Source: Terriglobia bacterium
GTDB lineage: Bacteria > Acidobacteriota > Terriglobia > Bryobacterales > Bryobacteraceae
Assembly (NCBI GenBank): GCA_021325235.1
Contig: JAJPHN010000008.1
Location: 1 to 64,000, forward strand
Direction: 5' to 3'
Length of the DNA stretch: 64,000 bases
The notes beneath the pieces are model-generated. The model ran no database searches. It saw only the letters and a list, made by a program, of their open reading frames with translations, and was not told where the DNA came from. Positions 52,001-60,134 of the stretch are shown one piece after another. A program made the position numbers and the translations under genes. Positions within the stretch are counted from its first letter, which is position 1. Each line of letters opens with the position of its first letter.

Positions 52001-52294
52001 CTGGAATGGTTCAACACTGCGGCATTTGCGCTTCCCGCACCTTACACGTTCGGCAACGAGGGACGCAACAATCTGACGGGTCCGCCATTGAGGAACGTCG
52101 ATTTCATCACGTATAAGGACTTCCTGTTTACCGAACGAATGCGACTGCAGTTTCGCGCTGAGTTCTTCAACATTTTGAACCACGTAAACTTTGGTTTGCC
52201 GGATACAAACGTGCAGGACACGTCTTTCGGTCAAATCAACTCCACAGCTACTGCTCCGCGCGAAATACAATTCGCCTTGAAGCTGATGTTTTAA
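49004..52294 (+). CDS. Oar-like TonB-dependent receptor with carboxypeptidase regulatory domain
   Basis: The 1096-residue outer-membrane protein begins with a signal peptide (FGLFVWLGIAVIANG). Residues about 25-110 form a carboxypeptidase-regulatory-like (transthyretin-like) domain, GSITGTITDPSGSAVAGVQIQV to YNITVEKQGF. The plug follows with LPLNGRNFTQLTLLTPG and a YGVAFGGPVIKNN segment. The large beta-barrel ends in phenylalanine (FALKLMF), as expected for BAM-assembled proteins. No TonB box is evident by eye. This receptor type is abundant in Acidobacteriota and not paired with SusD. It probably imports oligosaccharides from mannoside breakdown, as judged by context. It is followed by TPR genes. 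Confidence 0.92.
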   Translation: MTLIRKLGSFGLFVWLGIAVIANGQTTNGSITGTITDPSGSAVAGVQIQVKNQDTGEQRSATTIENGTYSIPQLPPGRYNITVEKQGFAKEARTGVPLLVNQSATLDFTLTVAAVSETVEVTGAPPALNTTTATLGDVIEHQQIVDLPLNGRNFTQLTLLTPGAAPQESGQQGAFTVKLGAGAISPSVNGQRGQQNNFTMDGLLNNNIYTDTWAISPPPDALQEFNVQSHITDSQFSISSGANINIVSRSGTNQFHGDLWEFFRNDVLDARNFFDQTKPPYRQNQYGVAFGGPVIKNNTWFEAYWEGFRSVQSLSYFASVPTQAMRNGDFSGILGAQVGVDSLGRPMYANEIYDPLTSRPDPTHPGTILRDPFPNNVIPTARLNATTLLVLQKYYPQPNLNVGPSVLPNYEFTGSNNTQSDQTGIRVDHRFGDNDTIFGRYNRSNATLLRPESLPSYQQSLVNYAQTFALGYTHLFGPTVVLNIRYGYTNTNFGQFDAPSGQAFITQTNFAQLAPAKNGLALGPNMGISNGYTGISQFAIPLGPQYNHDGHADVSIVRGKHTLGAGAMIYHIHSFDDGWGMGPSFTQNATSQGGVVNGTGSGPASFMLGLPDSIFGFLGNTSADERGWWYGGYVQDQWQVSSKLTVTYGLRYDFVEPPSYGSKIVSGLNVLTGNFLVSGAAPPLYPSPNVRKTYYDPYYKGFQPRFGAAYRAGSKTVLRAAYAMFDDHNNVLVQETQDPRISWPQGVGVSVVDLNRGFPTTYFNNLPTYASFFNPLQPYVAFGADPRNKVPYAMEYNAGVEQQLPAAMVLAVNYVGSLGRHLFIQPTANTALYPGPGAVSARQPFPQYGGSFSFDENVGNSSYNALQVKLQKSLSFGLNFLASYTWSKSLDIQSEGQSGSIETIYDLRRDWGPSDFNRSHLFVFSGIYQLPFGKGKAHLANANAFTTTLLGNWNVGTIVTLNSGQPFSISAGGDIANVGGGSQRAEVVGDPQSGFQQSRLEWFNTAAFALPAPYTFGNEGRNNLTGPPLRNVDFITYKDFLFTERMRLQFRAEFFNILNHVNFGLPDTNVQDTSFGQINSTATAPREIQFALKLMF

Positions 52295-52305
52295 TGCTGG
52301 GTAGG

Positions 52306-52327
52306 GGCCCGTCTCCCTCGGCGGGCC
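52306..52327 (+). other. All-GC hairpin between receptor and first TPR gene
   Basis: GGCCCG (52306-52311) pairs with CGGGCC (52322-52327) around a 10-base loop. It is right after the receptor stop (52294) and just before the TPR start. No T-run follows. It may protect the receptor mRNA or lower expression of the downstream genes. It is a short stem, so the role is tentative. Confidence 0.4.
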
Positions 52328-53857
52328 GTGCTCATCATGCTCCTGTTACCGATTCTGCTGTTTGCCGCTGCGGGATCGTGCGAGCAAAACCTCGGACCCG
52401 CTATCACAGCGCTGCAGCAACGCGAGGCAGCTCACGCGCTCGAATACTTACAGCCGCTTCGAGCCAGCTGTGCACAGTCAAGCTCCTACTATGAATTACT
52501 CGGCCTTGCGAGCGAACTGGCGGGACAGAAATCAGAAGCTGAACGGGCACTGGAATCAGCCGTCAAACTAGATTCGCGTTCGCCTCGACTCCTGACCGAG
52601 CTTGGCGCAACACTGTTCCAAAACGGCAAGCCGGCGGTTGCGGCAAGATACCTTGATCAATCGCTCAAGATTGATCCGGCTAACTCGACGACAATTAAGT
52701 ACGCAATCGGGGCGGCGGTCGCAACGAAAGACTGGAGGCGAGCCGCCGACCTGTTCGGCCCGTTGCAGCTGGAAACCAATAGTTCCCTTCTCCAGAGCGA
52801 GCCGGTGCTGCTCGTGTGGTTCGCTCAGGCCATGGTAGAGACGGGGCGCCTCGAGCAGTTAGACTCACTCCTCTCGTCACAGCGCGGGTCGCTCTCTCCA
52901 GGTCTGCTCTTCTCGCTTGGAACTATTTTTGGGCAGCATGGGCTGTATCAACGCGCAGTCGACACTCTCGCGCAGATACCGGTCGCATCTGCGGATTCTC
53001 CCGTCTTCTTCAATCTCGGACTCGCGTATTCGCATCTACGCCGCTTCGAGCAGGCGCGTGCAGCGTATTTTCAAACAATCGACAAGCATCCGAACGATGT
53101 GGATGCCTACTTCCACGTCGGCGTTGATTACGCAGCATCGGCCCAACCTCGCTTTGCCATTCCGTGGCTTTACCGCGCGCACAGCCTTGCCCCTCAGCGC
53201 GCCGATATCACGTACGCGTTAGCAGAGCAGTTGATTGGGCTGCAATATCTCAACAGCGCGAAACAACTTCTGTCGGACGCACGGACCCGTACAGCAGCTG
53301 AGCCCGTCCTGTTGGTAGCGGAAGGGGATCTGAAACTGGCAGAGTCGGACCCTACTGCGGCGGCTTCCCTTTTTGAACTCGCTTTGCGACGTAAACCCGG
53401 ACTGCCAGCTGCTTCCGCTGGCCTGGCTCGAGCTTACACAGAGTCCGGGAAGCCTGGGCTCGCACGAGGCGTTCTGGAAACCGCGCTTGTCCATGACCCG
53501 CAGGATCCGAGCATTAACTCCGAACTTGGCCTGTTAGAAGAGAAGCAGGGGAACTGGTCCGCAGCATTAAACCATCTCACCTGCGCATGGAAACAGGATC
53601 AAGCCAATCCCAGAACGGCTCTGGCGCTCGCGCATGTTTACGAGAGAATGAATCGGCCCAGCGAAGGGTTGACTGTGCTTGATGCGATCGCTCCGATGGC
53701 GGAGAATTCTCTTGCGTACCATCTCGAACTCGCGCGCATTTACAGCGCGCTCGATCGCCGTTCGGAAGCAAAGGCCGAGCAGGATAAAGTTTCGGCTCTG
53801 CAAAATCAAAGTCAGGATGCGCTTCACTTTGACAATCCGGGCACGTACATTCGCTAA
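52328..53857 (+). CDS. Exported TPR-repeat protein A
   Basis: The 509-residue protein may start at GTG 52328 or at the ATG at 52337 (MLLLPILLFAAAGSCEQ); the latter gives a tidy signal peptide. It consists almost wholly of tetratricopeptide repeats: units such as SSYYELLGLASELAGQKSEAERALESA, LTELGATLFQNGKPAVAARYLDQSLKIDP, FFNLGLAYSHLRRFEQARAAYFQTIDKHP, and INSELGLLEEKQGNWSAALNHLTCAW show the 34-residue period. A Cys (GSCEQ) follows the hydrophobic stretch, but the residues before it fit a lipobox only loosely. It may scaffold proteins or bind a ligand near the receptor. It overlaps the next gene by 41 bases. Confidence 0.85.
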   Translation: MLIMLLLPILLFAAAGSCEQNLGPAITALQQREAAHALEYLQPLRASCAQSSSYYELLGLASELAGQKSEAERALESAVKLDSRSPRLLTELGATLFQNGKPAVAARYLDQSLKIDPANSTTIKYAIGAAVATKDWRRAADLFGPLQLETNSSLLQSEPVLLVWFAQAMVETGRLEQLDSLLSSQRGSLSPGLLFSLGTIFGQHGLYQRAVDTLAQIPVASADSPVFFNLGLAYSHLRRFEQARAAYFQTIDKHPNDVDAYFHVGVDYAASAQPRFAIPWLYRAHSLAPQRADITYALAEQLIGLQYLNSAKQLLSDARTRTAAEPVLLVAEGDLKLAESDPTAAASLFELALRRKPGLPAASAGLARAYTESGKPGLARGVLETALVHDPQDPSINSELGLLEEKQGNWSAALNHLTCAWKQDQANPRTALALAHVYERMNRPSEGLTVLDAIAPMAENSLAYHLELARIYSALDRRSEAKAEQDKVSALQNQSQDALHFDNPGTYIR

Positions 53858-55004
53858 GCCGGCGCGTCTGCTCTTTCTGCTCGGAGCATGCACCGGCGCT
53901 CTGCTTGCTGCGTGCGATCTGAACTCCACTTTCGATGAGGTTAGTCACTTGCTGCAGCAGCGGCAATACGAAGCCGCAGCAAAGCTGCTGGATGAAGTGC
54001 GTGCCTGTCCAGGGCACTCCCCGCTTGAGAAATTTCAGCTCGGATGGCTTTACGGCCGTGCACGACAATATGAAAAGGCATTGAGCATTTTTGACGGTTT
54101 GCCGCGCGATGTGCCGGATCCTTTAACCCACGACTATGCGGCTGCGCTGAGCCGGTTTGAATTAGGTCAGTATCAAAAGGCGATTGCTTTGCTGAAGCCG
54201 GATCGGGCTTCGGGACTTGTGGATTCCAAGAGTATCAACTTACTGGCCGTTTCATACTCCAAGCTGGGTTTGTATACCGAAGCCTATGCTGTCCTTTCTC
54301 AGCAGCTTCAGCGTAATAACAGGGATCTACCTACTTACCTCAACCTGATCACAGTGTGTGCCGAAGGCGGTGACCTCGCCAAAGCCGGGGCGGTTGCGGC
54401 GGATGCTCGCAAGCAATTCCCTCAATCCGCTGACGTCCCCATTCTGCAAGGTGCGATCAATGAACAGCTTGGCCGTTCGGACCAGGCACTTGCCGATTTT
54501 TCCAGTGCTGCTGCGCTCGCGCCGTCCAGAGGCGATGCGAGATTCTTCATGGCGCTCGTGGAATACAAGCGAGGAAGGTTCGACGCAGCCCTGTCAGTCC
54601 TGCATAACGCAGAACGCGACGGAATCGCCGACTCCGATCTCTATTATTTGGCCGCGGAATGCCTGTTGAAACTGCAGCCGGAGAATCGCGACGCTGCTTT
54701 GGCGGAGCTCAATCGCGCGATCAACCTTAACAGCGAATCTGTTTCTGCACGCACGTTGCGCGGCAAACTGCTTCTAGACGCCGGGCGCGCGAGCGAGGCA
54801 TCAGGCGATCTGGAAACGGCGCACAAACTCGATCCCGCGTCGCGAACGGCTCTTTATAATCTGGCCAGAGCGTATCGCGCGGTAGGCCGTGCCTCCGAGG
54901 CTCAGGCATTATTCAGCCAGTTGCGAAGGACGGCGCCCGATACCGTGAACGAATTCGCCGACTCTCGTCTGAACGGCGTTTTGAGCGGAACGGACTCGCA
55001 ATGA
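53817..55004 (+). CDS. TPR-repeat lipoprotein B
   Basis: The ATG at 53817 lies inside the end of the previous gene; it puts a lipoprotein signal at the front (RLLFLLGACTGALLAAC, LAAC lipobox, Cys near residue 33). The 395-residue protein has TPR-type helix pairs: DEVSHLLQQRQYEAAAKLLDEV, FQLGWLYGRARQYEKALSIFDGL, YAAALSRFELGQYQKAIALLKP, INLLAVSYSKLGLYTEAYAVLSQQL, LQGAINEQLGRSDQALADFSSAAAL, ALYNLARAYRAVGRASEAQALFSQL. It would be anchored to the membrane and face the periplasm or outside. SusD-family proteins are also alpha-helical TPR-type lipoproteins, so a receptor-partner role is possible. It overlaps the next gene by four bases. Confidence 0.85.
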   Translation: MRFTLTIRARTFAKPARLLFLLGACTGALLAACDLNSTFDEVSHLLQQRQYEAAAKLLDEVRACPGHSPLEKFQLGWLYGRARQYEKALSIFDGLPRDVPDPLTHDYAAALSRFELGQYQKAIALLKPDRASGLVDSKSINLLAVSYSKLGLYTEAYAVLSQQLQRNNRDLPTYLNLITVCAEGGDLAKAGAVAADARKQFPQSADVPILQGAINEQLGRSDQALADFSSAAALAPSRGDARFFMALVEYKRGRFDAALSVLHNAERDGIADSDLYYLAAECLLKLQPENRDAALAELNRAINLNSESVSARTLRGKLLLDAGRASEASGDLETAHKLDPASRTALYNLARAYRAVGRASEAQALFSQLRRTAPDTVNEFADSRLNGVLSGTDSQ

Positions 55005-55501
55005 GATTGCTCCTGCTCGCCATGGCTGTGATTCCGCTACTGGCGCAAACTCCGCATATTCGTGCTGCACAGGAATACTTCGCGGAAGGCACTTCTGCTC
55101 TCTCCAAAGATCAGCCCGATGCTGCAATCAAGTCCTTCGAGAAGGCCATCGAGATTGAGCCGACGTTCTTCGAAGCACGCGAATTGCTTATCAGAACTTA
55201 CCGCGCTCTTGGCAAGAGCTTGCAGGAAGGAGCGGCAATCACGGAATACCTCGAGATTAAACCCGAATCGACGGAATATCGCATACGGCTCGGACAGATA
55301 TTACTCGCAGAGAAGCAACCACAGAAAGCACTCGCACAATATTCTCTGGTGCTGAGACGCGAACCTGACAATCCAGACGGACTGTTGGGCTTCGCCTCAG
55401 CTGCTTCAGCTGCTGGCATGCAGGATCGCGCTGCTCAGGCCTTGGCGCGGGGAAGACAAAAGTATCCCTCCGATGCGCGTTTTCGGAGTGCGCAACCATG
55501 A
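55001..55501 (+). CDS. Small exported TPR protein C
   Basis: The 166-residue protein starts at an ATG overlapping the previous stop (ATGA). It has a short signal sequence (MRLLLLAMAVIPLLAQ) and about three TPR units: AQEYFAEGTSALSKDQPDAAIKSFEKAIEIEP, ARELLIRTYRALGKSLQEGAAITEYLEIKP, YRIRLGQILLAEKQPQKALAQYSLVLRREP. It is co-translated with the two larger TPR genes. It overlaps the ROK gene by four bases. Its role is unknown. Confidence 0.85.
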   Translation: MRLLLLAMAVIPLLAQTPHIRAAQEYFAEGTSALSKDQPDAAIKSFEKAIEIEPTFFEARELLIRTYRALGKSLQEGAAITEYLEIKPESTEYRIRLGQILLAEKQPQKALAQYSLVLRREPDNPDGLLGFASAASAAGMQDRAAQALARGRQKYPSDARFRSAQP

Positions 55502-56718
55502 CACGCGACCAGACCGCCGGCAAGTCAGCGATTCCACATGGCGTGCGGATGCTCGGAGTCGAGGACGTTCGCCAGGCAAACGAGCTGAAACTGCTGCACA
55601 TTATCCGCGATCGCCAGCCGATCTCGCGGGTCGATCTTGTCAAAGCCACCGGTCTTCGAGCCGGCACGGTTTCGGTTATCGTGAATCGCTTGCTGCGCGC
55701 CTCGATTGTGCACGAAGGCGAAAGCGCGCGATCCAGCGGCGGACGTCCTGCGACATACCTTCAGATCAATGCCGAAAAGGCGCACGCGGTTGGCATCAGC
55801 ATCGGCGTTCATCAAACCGTTTACGGCATCAGCGATTTCAACGGCAGGATACTGAACCAGAGAACGGTTCGAACCGAGAGCGATGCCGGCCGTTTCCTGA
55901 ACGATCTGAGCGGAGATATTACGCAGATGGTGGCGAGCCATCGACGGAAGCGTGTGGCGGCAGTGGGGGTGAGCGTTCCGGGCCTCGTTGACCGCGCCGC
56001 GGGCTCGCTCGTGCGTTCTCCTAACCTTGGCTGGCGCGACGTGCCGATCGCAAGCGTGCTTGAAGCAAAGCTCGGCCTTCCCGTTCAAGTCGAAAATGAT
56101 GCCAACGCAGCCGCACTGTCGGAGCTTTGGTACGGGCCGATGGAGGTCTGGAGCGCGCACTGCCTGCTTTTCGTTCTGATCGTTCAAGGGATCGGCACAG
56201 GTCTCATCTTAAACGGAGAAGTGTATGTCGGATCCCGGATCGGCATGGGTGGCTTTGGCCACATACCGCTCGATCCGAACGGGCCACCGTGCTCCTGCGG
56301 AAGTATCGGGTGCTGGGAGGCGCTTGCTTCCGACGAGGCTACGCTCGCGCGATTCGCGAATTCGAACGGCTCCGTTCGTCCCGCTTCTCTCGATCATTTG
56401 ATTGACCTTGCAGAAGCGGGCGATGCCCGCGCTCGGGATGAGCTGATTACAAGCGCAACATTCAGCGGGCGCGCGATCAAAGGTCTGTCGCACGGTCTGG
56501 CTCCCGACATTGTTGTGATCGGCGGACAGATTACGCGCGCCTGGTCGATTGTGGAACCTGTTCTTCTCAACGAGCTTCAAGGCGAATACTTGCTACCTGG
56601 CACCTCACGCCCACAGCTTCGCCCCGCTAGTGTGTACAATCCGGCGTTTTTCGGAGCCTTTCCCGTGGCACTGCGCAGTGTGCTTCCGCGCACCAGACGC
56701 GTGTCGTCACTGCTTTAA
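55498..56718 (+). CDS. ROK-family transcriptional regulator
   Basis: The 406-residue protein combines an N-terminal winged helix (residues about 20-85: VRQANELKLLHIIRDRQPISRVDLVKATGLRAGTVSVIVNRLL, landmark HTH TGLRAGTVS) with a ROK sugar-kinase-like domain (VAAVGVSVPGLVD, VENDANAAALSELWYG, IGTGLILNGEVYVGSRIGMGGFGHIPLD). The zinc site GHIPLDPNGPPCSCGSIGCWE is intact. NagC/XylR-type members release DNA on binding a sugar or sugar phosphate. It is the last gene of the rightward unit and translationally coupled to the TPR genes, so it probably controls the mannoside locus, perhaps sensing a mannose-derived ligand. Confidence 0.93.
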   Translation: MTRDQTAGKSAIPHGVRMLGVEDVRQANELKLLHIIRDRQPISRVDLVKATGLRAGTVSVIVNRLLRASIVHEGESARSSGGRPATYLQINAEKAHAVGISIGVHQTVYGISDFNGRILNQRTVRTESDAGRFLNDLSGDITQMVASHRRKRVAAVGVSVPGLVDRAAGSLVRSPNLGWRDVPIASVLEAKLGLPVQVENDANAAALSELWYGPMEVWSAHCLLFVLIVQGIGTGLILNGEVYVGSRIGMGGFGHIPLDPNGPPCSCGSIGCWEALASDEATLARFANSNGSVRPASLDHLIDLAEAGDARARDELITSATFSGRAIKGLSHGLAPDIVVIGGQITRAWSIVEPVLLNELQGEYLLPGTSRPQLRPASVYNPAFFGAFPVALRSVLPRTRRVSSLL

Positions 56719-56792
56719 GTGCAGATGCGCACGATTATCCGCCTTGTTAGCTGAGAATTATCTTTTTTCGAGCGGCTGTTTCTCGTACTCCG

Positions 56793-56824
56793 CGCTAAAC
56801 ACATTCTTCCAACAAGGTTTAGCG
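56793..56824. repeat. 8-bp inverted repeat upstream of the sedolisin gene
   Basis: CGCTAAAC (56793-56800) and GTTTAGCG (56817-56824) are exact reverse complements with a 16-base spacer, in the 234-base gap 56719-56952. It is either a weak hairpin after the ROK gene or a regulator site for the protease gene; the sequence alone does not decide. Confidence 0.35.
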
Positions 56825-56838
56825 GGATAACCGGTTTC

Positions 56839-56857
56839 CATTGTACTGGCATTGTAC
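56839..56857 (+). repeat. Two CATTGTAC copies one helical turn apart
   Basis: CATTGTAC occurs at 56839-56846 and 56850-56857, an 11-base period, about 100 bases before the sedolisin ATG at 56953. Repeats spaced by one DNA turn are often recognised by one dimeric regulator. The rest of the gap contains no open frame with family similarity. Confidence 0.35.
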
Positions 56858-56952
56858 CTGCTCTTCCACGTGCAGTTTGCAGGTTTGAAATGCGATGACT
56901 CGCAAAGAAGTTATCGCCGAACAGCTCTGCACTTTCGGAGGCAACAAGCACA

Positions 56953-59900
56953 ATGAAACTCACTCACTGGACACCCTGCCTACTCAGTCCGCTCGTGTTA
57001 GCCGCTGCGCTGCACGGACAAGTAAGCCAACCGGTAAACCCGCCACAACAATTTGTCAGCGTTGCACACCTCACACCGCGCGAAGTGCGCGAGGGATCCG
57101 CTAAAGTCATTGCCGCCTACGATCCCGCGCAGCACTTACGAGTATCTTTCGGTTTAAAACCATCGCATCCGGACGAGTTGAAACAGCTGATCGAGGAGCT
57201 ACACGACCCGAACTCGCCTAACTTCATGAAGTTTCTCACCCCAGCCGAAACGATTGCCCGATTTTCTCCCACGGCGGCTGACGAGCAGGCAGTTGTCGAT
57301 TGGGCTCAAAGCCAGGGACTCACGGTTACACATCGCTTCCCCAATCGGCTTCTGGTCGATGTGGACGCGCCCGTAGCAGCTATCCAGCGGGCCTTTCATT
57401 TGTCGGTAAATCGCTACCAGATTGGTAACGCGACCTATTTCTCCAACGACCGTGATCCGGTCATTCCTGCGGCTCTGAGCAATATCGTCGAGTCCGTGGC
57501 GGGCTTGAACAACATCCAGGTGTTCCGTCCGATGAACCCTCACATGCAGGAGCCTACATTCCCGGAGTATTCGGCAGGACCACCCGTAACCAATGCTGCA
57601 AAAGGTGGATCTTCGGCCGACGCGGCGAGCGCCAAAGCGTACCTCAACAAGCTTCACTCCGGGGGACTTACACCGAACATCACCTCGGGCGCCTACGATC
57701 CTACCGACATGTTCAGTTCGCAAGCATACGATACGCAGGCGCTGTATAACCAGGGCCATTGTTGTAATGTAACGGGCCATCCAGGTGGATCGCCGCCTGA
57801 ATCATCAATTGCGATCGCCACGGCCGGCACCCAAGATCCTAACGATTTCGCCGGCTTTCACAACCAGTACCCGTATCTGGCGTATCACTACTTCCTGATT
57901 TATATTGATGGAACGCCATCCTGCTGCGACGGCGAAGGGACAATGGACTTCGAATGGTCCACCGCGATGTCTAACAGCTTTGGCAGCCTTTACAACACCT
58001 CGTCAGTTTTCATGTATGACGGCGTCGACAACGGCTGGTATACGTTCAACGACATCTACAATCAGATGCTCACGGACGGCAATGCGCGGGTTATGAGCAC
58101 CAGCTGGGGCTGGGTCGAAAACGACGTCACTTCGCTCATGAACACAACGGACAACATCTTCGGCCAGATGATTGTTCAAGGCTGGACTTTGCTCGCCGCC
58201 TCCGGGGATGGCGGAGCTACTTACGGCTGCAGGAGTTACGACGCTATTTCGTATCCTTCCTCGGATCCGAACGTTGTTGCAGCGGGCGGCGTCACTCTCT
58301 ATCTCAATTCCAATTCGGCCTTCAATAGCATGGTCGCCTGGAGCGGCGGTCCCTACGGCTGCAGCACCAATGATGGCGGCAGCACCGGAGGCGTCAGTGT
58401 CTTCTGGCCCGCACCCTCTTACCAGGGTTTACCAAACGGCTGGAACCGGGAGGTACCGGATATCGCGCTTAATGCCGACTGGGCGAACACACCGCAGAAT
58501 TACTATTTCGGTGGTTCGCTCTCCGGTAATGGTGGAACAAGCATCGTTGCTCCCGAAATGGCGGGGTTCTTTGCGAATGCAAATGCTTATCTCGACTACA
58601 TCGGCACCTTGACCGGCGGTTGTTATGGAGGCCACAGCTGTGCGCCGATTGGGAACGGCAACTGGTACCTTTACTACTTCGGCGAGCATCCCGGCTATGC
58701 TCCTCATTATCCGTTTTATGATGTTACTCTCGGCTGTAACAACAACGACATCACTGCGGAATTCGGGCTCCCCTACTTCTGCGCCGGATCCGGCTACGAC
58801 ATGGTTACCGGCTGGGGCGTGCCAAACATGTTGCAATTGTCGTGGGCCATCAACACTTATCGCGCCGGCGATTTCGGTGCCCCGGTGGCCAGCTTCTCAG
58901 GCCCTGCCACAAATACGTGGTACAAGGCCGATCAAGTGATCAGCTGGACCCTCACGGATACGAGCGAGAATGGAAATCCTGCGACCGGTGTGGCTGGATT
59001 CAGTTCGGCGTGGGACAGCGATCCCGGAAACGTCACATCCGAGGCCCATCCGGGCGCTGGCAACTCGTTCTACAGCGGACCACAATTTCCTAATGCAACC
59101 AGCGGCGCGCTTCACTTGTCGGGAACCTGGCAGGGTTGCCACACAGTGAATGTCCGAGCTTGGGATAACACAGGGGTCGCGTCGAACGATTTGACTTATG
59201 GTCCCGTCTGCTACGACACGGTTCCCCCGATAACATCGCTCGCGGTTTCACCTGGCCCCAATTCCGCCGGTTGGGAGAAGAGCTCAGTCACGGTTACTCT
59301 CGGGGCGAGCGACCCTGGTGGAGCGGGACACAGCTCGGGAGTAGCTGCAACCTATTTCTCCGTCGACAATGCCTCCTGCTCCCCGAGCACGCTGGCAGCT
59401 TGCGCGGTCTACACCAAGCCGTTCAGCATTACGACTCAGGCCAAACACTCTGTGCGTTTCTTCAGCCGCGATCGCGCAGGCAACTTCGGCGCGGTACAAC
59501 TGGCCGGAATCAACATAGATGAAACGGCACCACACACTGTAGCCACACTGACTGGGACGAAGCTTGGCTCTACCTATTTGCCAGGCATGAAAGTTACTCT
59601 TTCAGCGACCGACAATCTAAGCGGTGTCTCGAGTACGACGTATCAGCTCGACAACGGAGCAGTTACCGCCTACAAGACCCCGATAACTGTCTCGAATGTT
59701 GGGGCGCATAAGATAACGTTCCATAGCGTTGACAATGCCGGTAATACAGAGACTTCCGAGACTGCTACGTTTGTGGTTGCTAAAGCAAACTCCAGCATCA
59801 CGGTCGCCTCGTCGCTCAATCCTTCAACTAAAGGGAAAGCAGTCACCTTCACCGCAACCGTTTCAGCCACTGGCGCGACTCTGACTGGCTGGGTGCAGTT

Positions 59901-60075
59901 CAAAGACGGAAACACCATACTGAACATAGGCGGAGTGAACTCGACTACCCACAAGGCCTCGTATACCACTTCGGCACTTGCGACAGGCACGCACTCCATA
60001 ACTGCCGTGTACACGGGCAGCTTATACTTCAACCCGAGCACATCAGCGGTGCTTAAACAAGTTGTAAACCCGTAA
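56953..60075 (+). CDS. Secreted S53 (sedolisin/kumamolisin) peptidase with Ig-like tail
   Basis: The 1040-residue protein has a signal peptide (PCLLSPLVLAAALHG), then a pro-kumamolisin activation domain (about 35-200, with HPDELKQLIEELHDPNSPNFMKFLTPAE as its landmark region HDPNSPNFMKFLTP). The catalytic domain includes the Glu-x3-Asp pair in GEGTMDFEW and the Ser in GNGGTSIVAPEMAG, where the usual SGTS is GGTS. A calcium-site stretch reads GYDMVTGWGVPNM. The C-terminal part (about 660-1040) holds OmpL47-like and Ig-like repeats (SATDNLSGVSSTTYQLDNG, Big_3-type TVASSLNPSTKGKAVTFTATV). Many cysteines suggest disulphides outside the cell. It is probably an acid-active extracellular protease. 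GGAGG precedes the start closely. Confidence 0.93.
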   Translation: MKLTHWTPCLLSPLVLAAALHGQVSQPVNPPQQFVSVAHLTPREVREGSAKVIAAYDPAQHLRVSFGLKPSHPDELKQLIEELHDPNSPNFMKFLTPAETIARFSPTAADEQAVVDWAQSQGLTVTHRFPNRLLVDVDAPVAAIQRAFHLSVNRYQIGNATYFSNDRDPVIPAALSNIVESVAGLNNIQVFRPMNPHMQEPTFPEYSAGPPVTNAAKGGSSADAASAKAYLNKLHSGGLTPNITSGAYDPTDMFSSQAYDTQALYNQGHCCNVTGHPGGSPPESSIAIATAGTQDPNDFAGFHNQYPYLAYHYFLIYIDGTPSCCDGEGTMDFEWSTAMSNSFGSLYNTSSVFMYDGVDNGWYTFNDIYNQMLTDGNARVMSTSWGWVENDVTSLMNTTDNIFGQMIVQGWTLLAASGDGGATYGCRSYDAISYPSSDPNVVAAGGVTLYLNSNSAFNSMVAWSGGPYGCSTNDGGSTGGVSVFWPAPSYQGLPNGWNREVPDIALNADWANTPQNYYFGGSLSGNGGTSIVAPEMAGFFANANAYLDYIGTLTGGCYGGHSCAPIGNGNWYLYYFGEHPGYAPHYPFYDVTLGCNNNDITAEFGLPYFCAGSGYDMVTGWGVPNMLQLSWAINTYRAGDFGAPVASFSGPATNTWYKADQVISWTLTDTSENGNPATGVAGFSSAWDSDPGNVTSEAHPGAGNSFYSGPQFPNATSGALHLSGTWQGCHTVNVRAWDNTGVASNDLTYGPVCYDTVPPITSLAVSPGPNSAGWEKSSVTVTLGASDPGGAGHSSGVAATYFSVDNASCSPSTLAACAVYTKPFSITTQAKHSVRFFSRDRAGNFGAVQLAGINIDETAPHTVATLTGTKLGSTYLPGMKVTLSATDNLSGVSSTTYQLDNGAVTAYKTPITVSNVGAHKITFHSVDNAGNTETSETATFVVAKANSSITVASSLNPSTKGKAVTFTATVSATGATLTGWVQFKDGNTILNIGGVNSTTHKASYTTSALATGTHSITAVYTGSLYFNPSTSAVLKQVVNP

Positions 60076-60087
60076 AGTAGCGTGCGA

Positions 60088-60121
60088 CGCAGGAAGCCGG
60101 CCGCTAAACCGGTTTCCTGCG
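60088..60121 (+). terminator. Strong hairpin after the sedolisin gene
   Basis: A 13-base stem, CGCAGGAAGCCGG (60088-60100) with CCGGTTTCCTGCG (60109-60121), pairs fully if one G-U pair is allowed, around the 8-base loop CCGCTAAA. It lies 12 bases after the TAA of the sedolisin gene and just past the end of the leftward small gene. No T-run follows on either strand, so it may act as a bidirectional stabiliser or a weak terminator. Confidence 0.65.
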
Positions 60122-60134
60122 CCGGCCTCGGATA

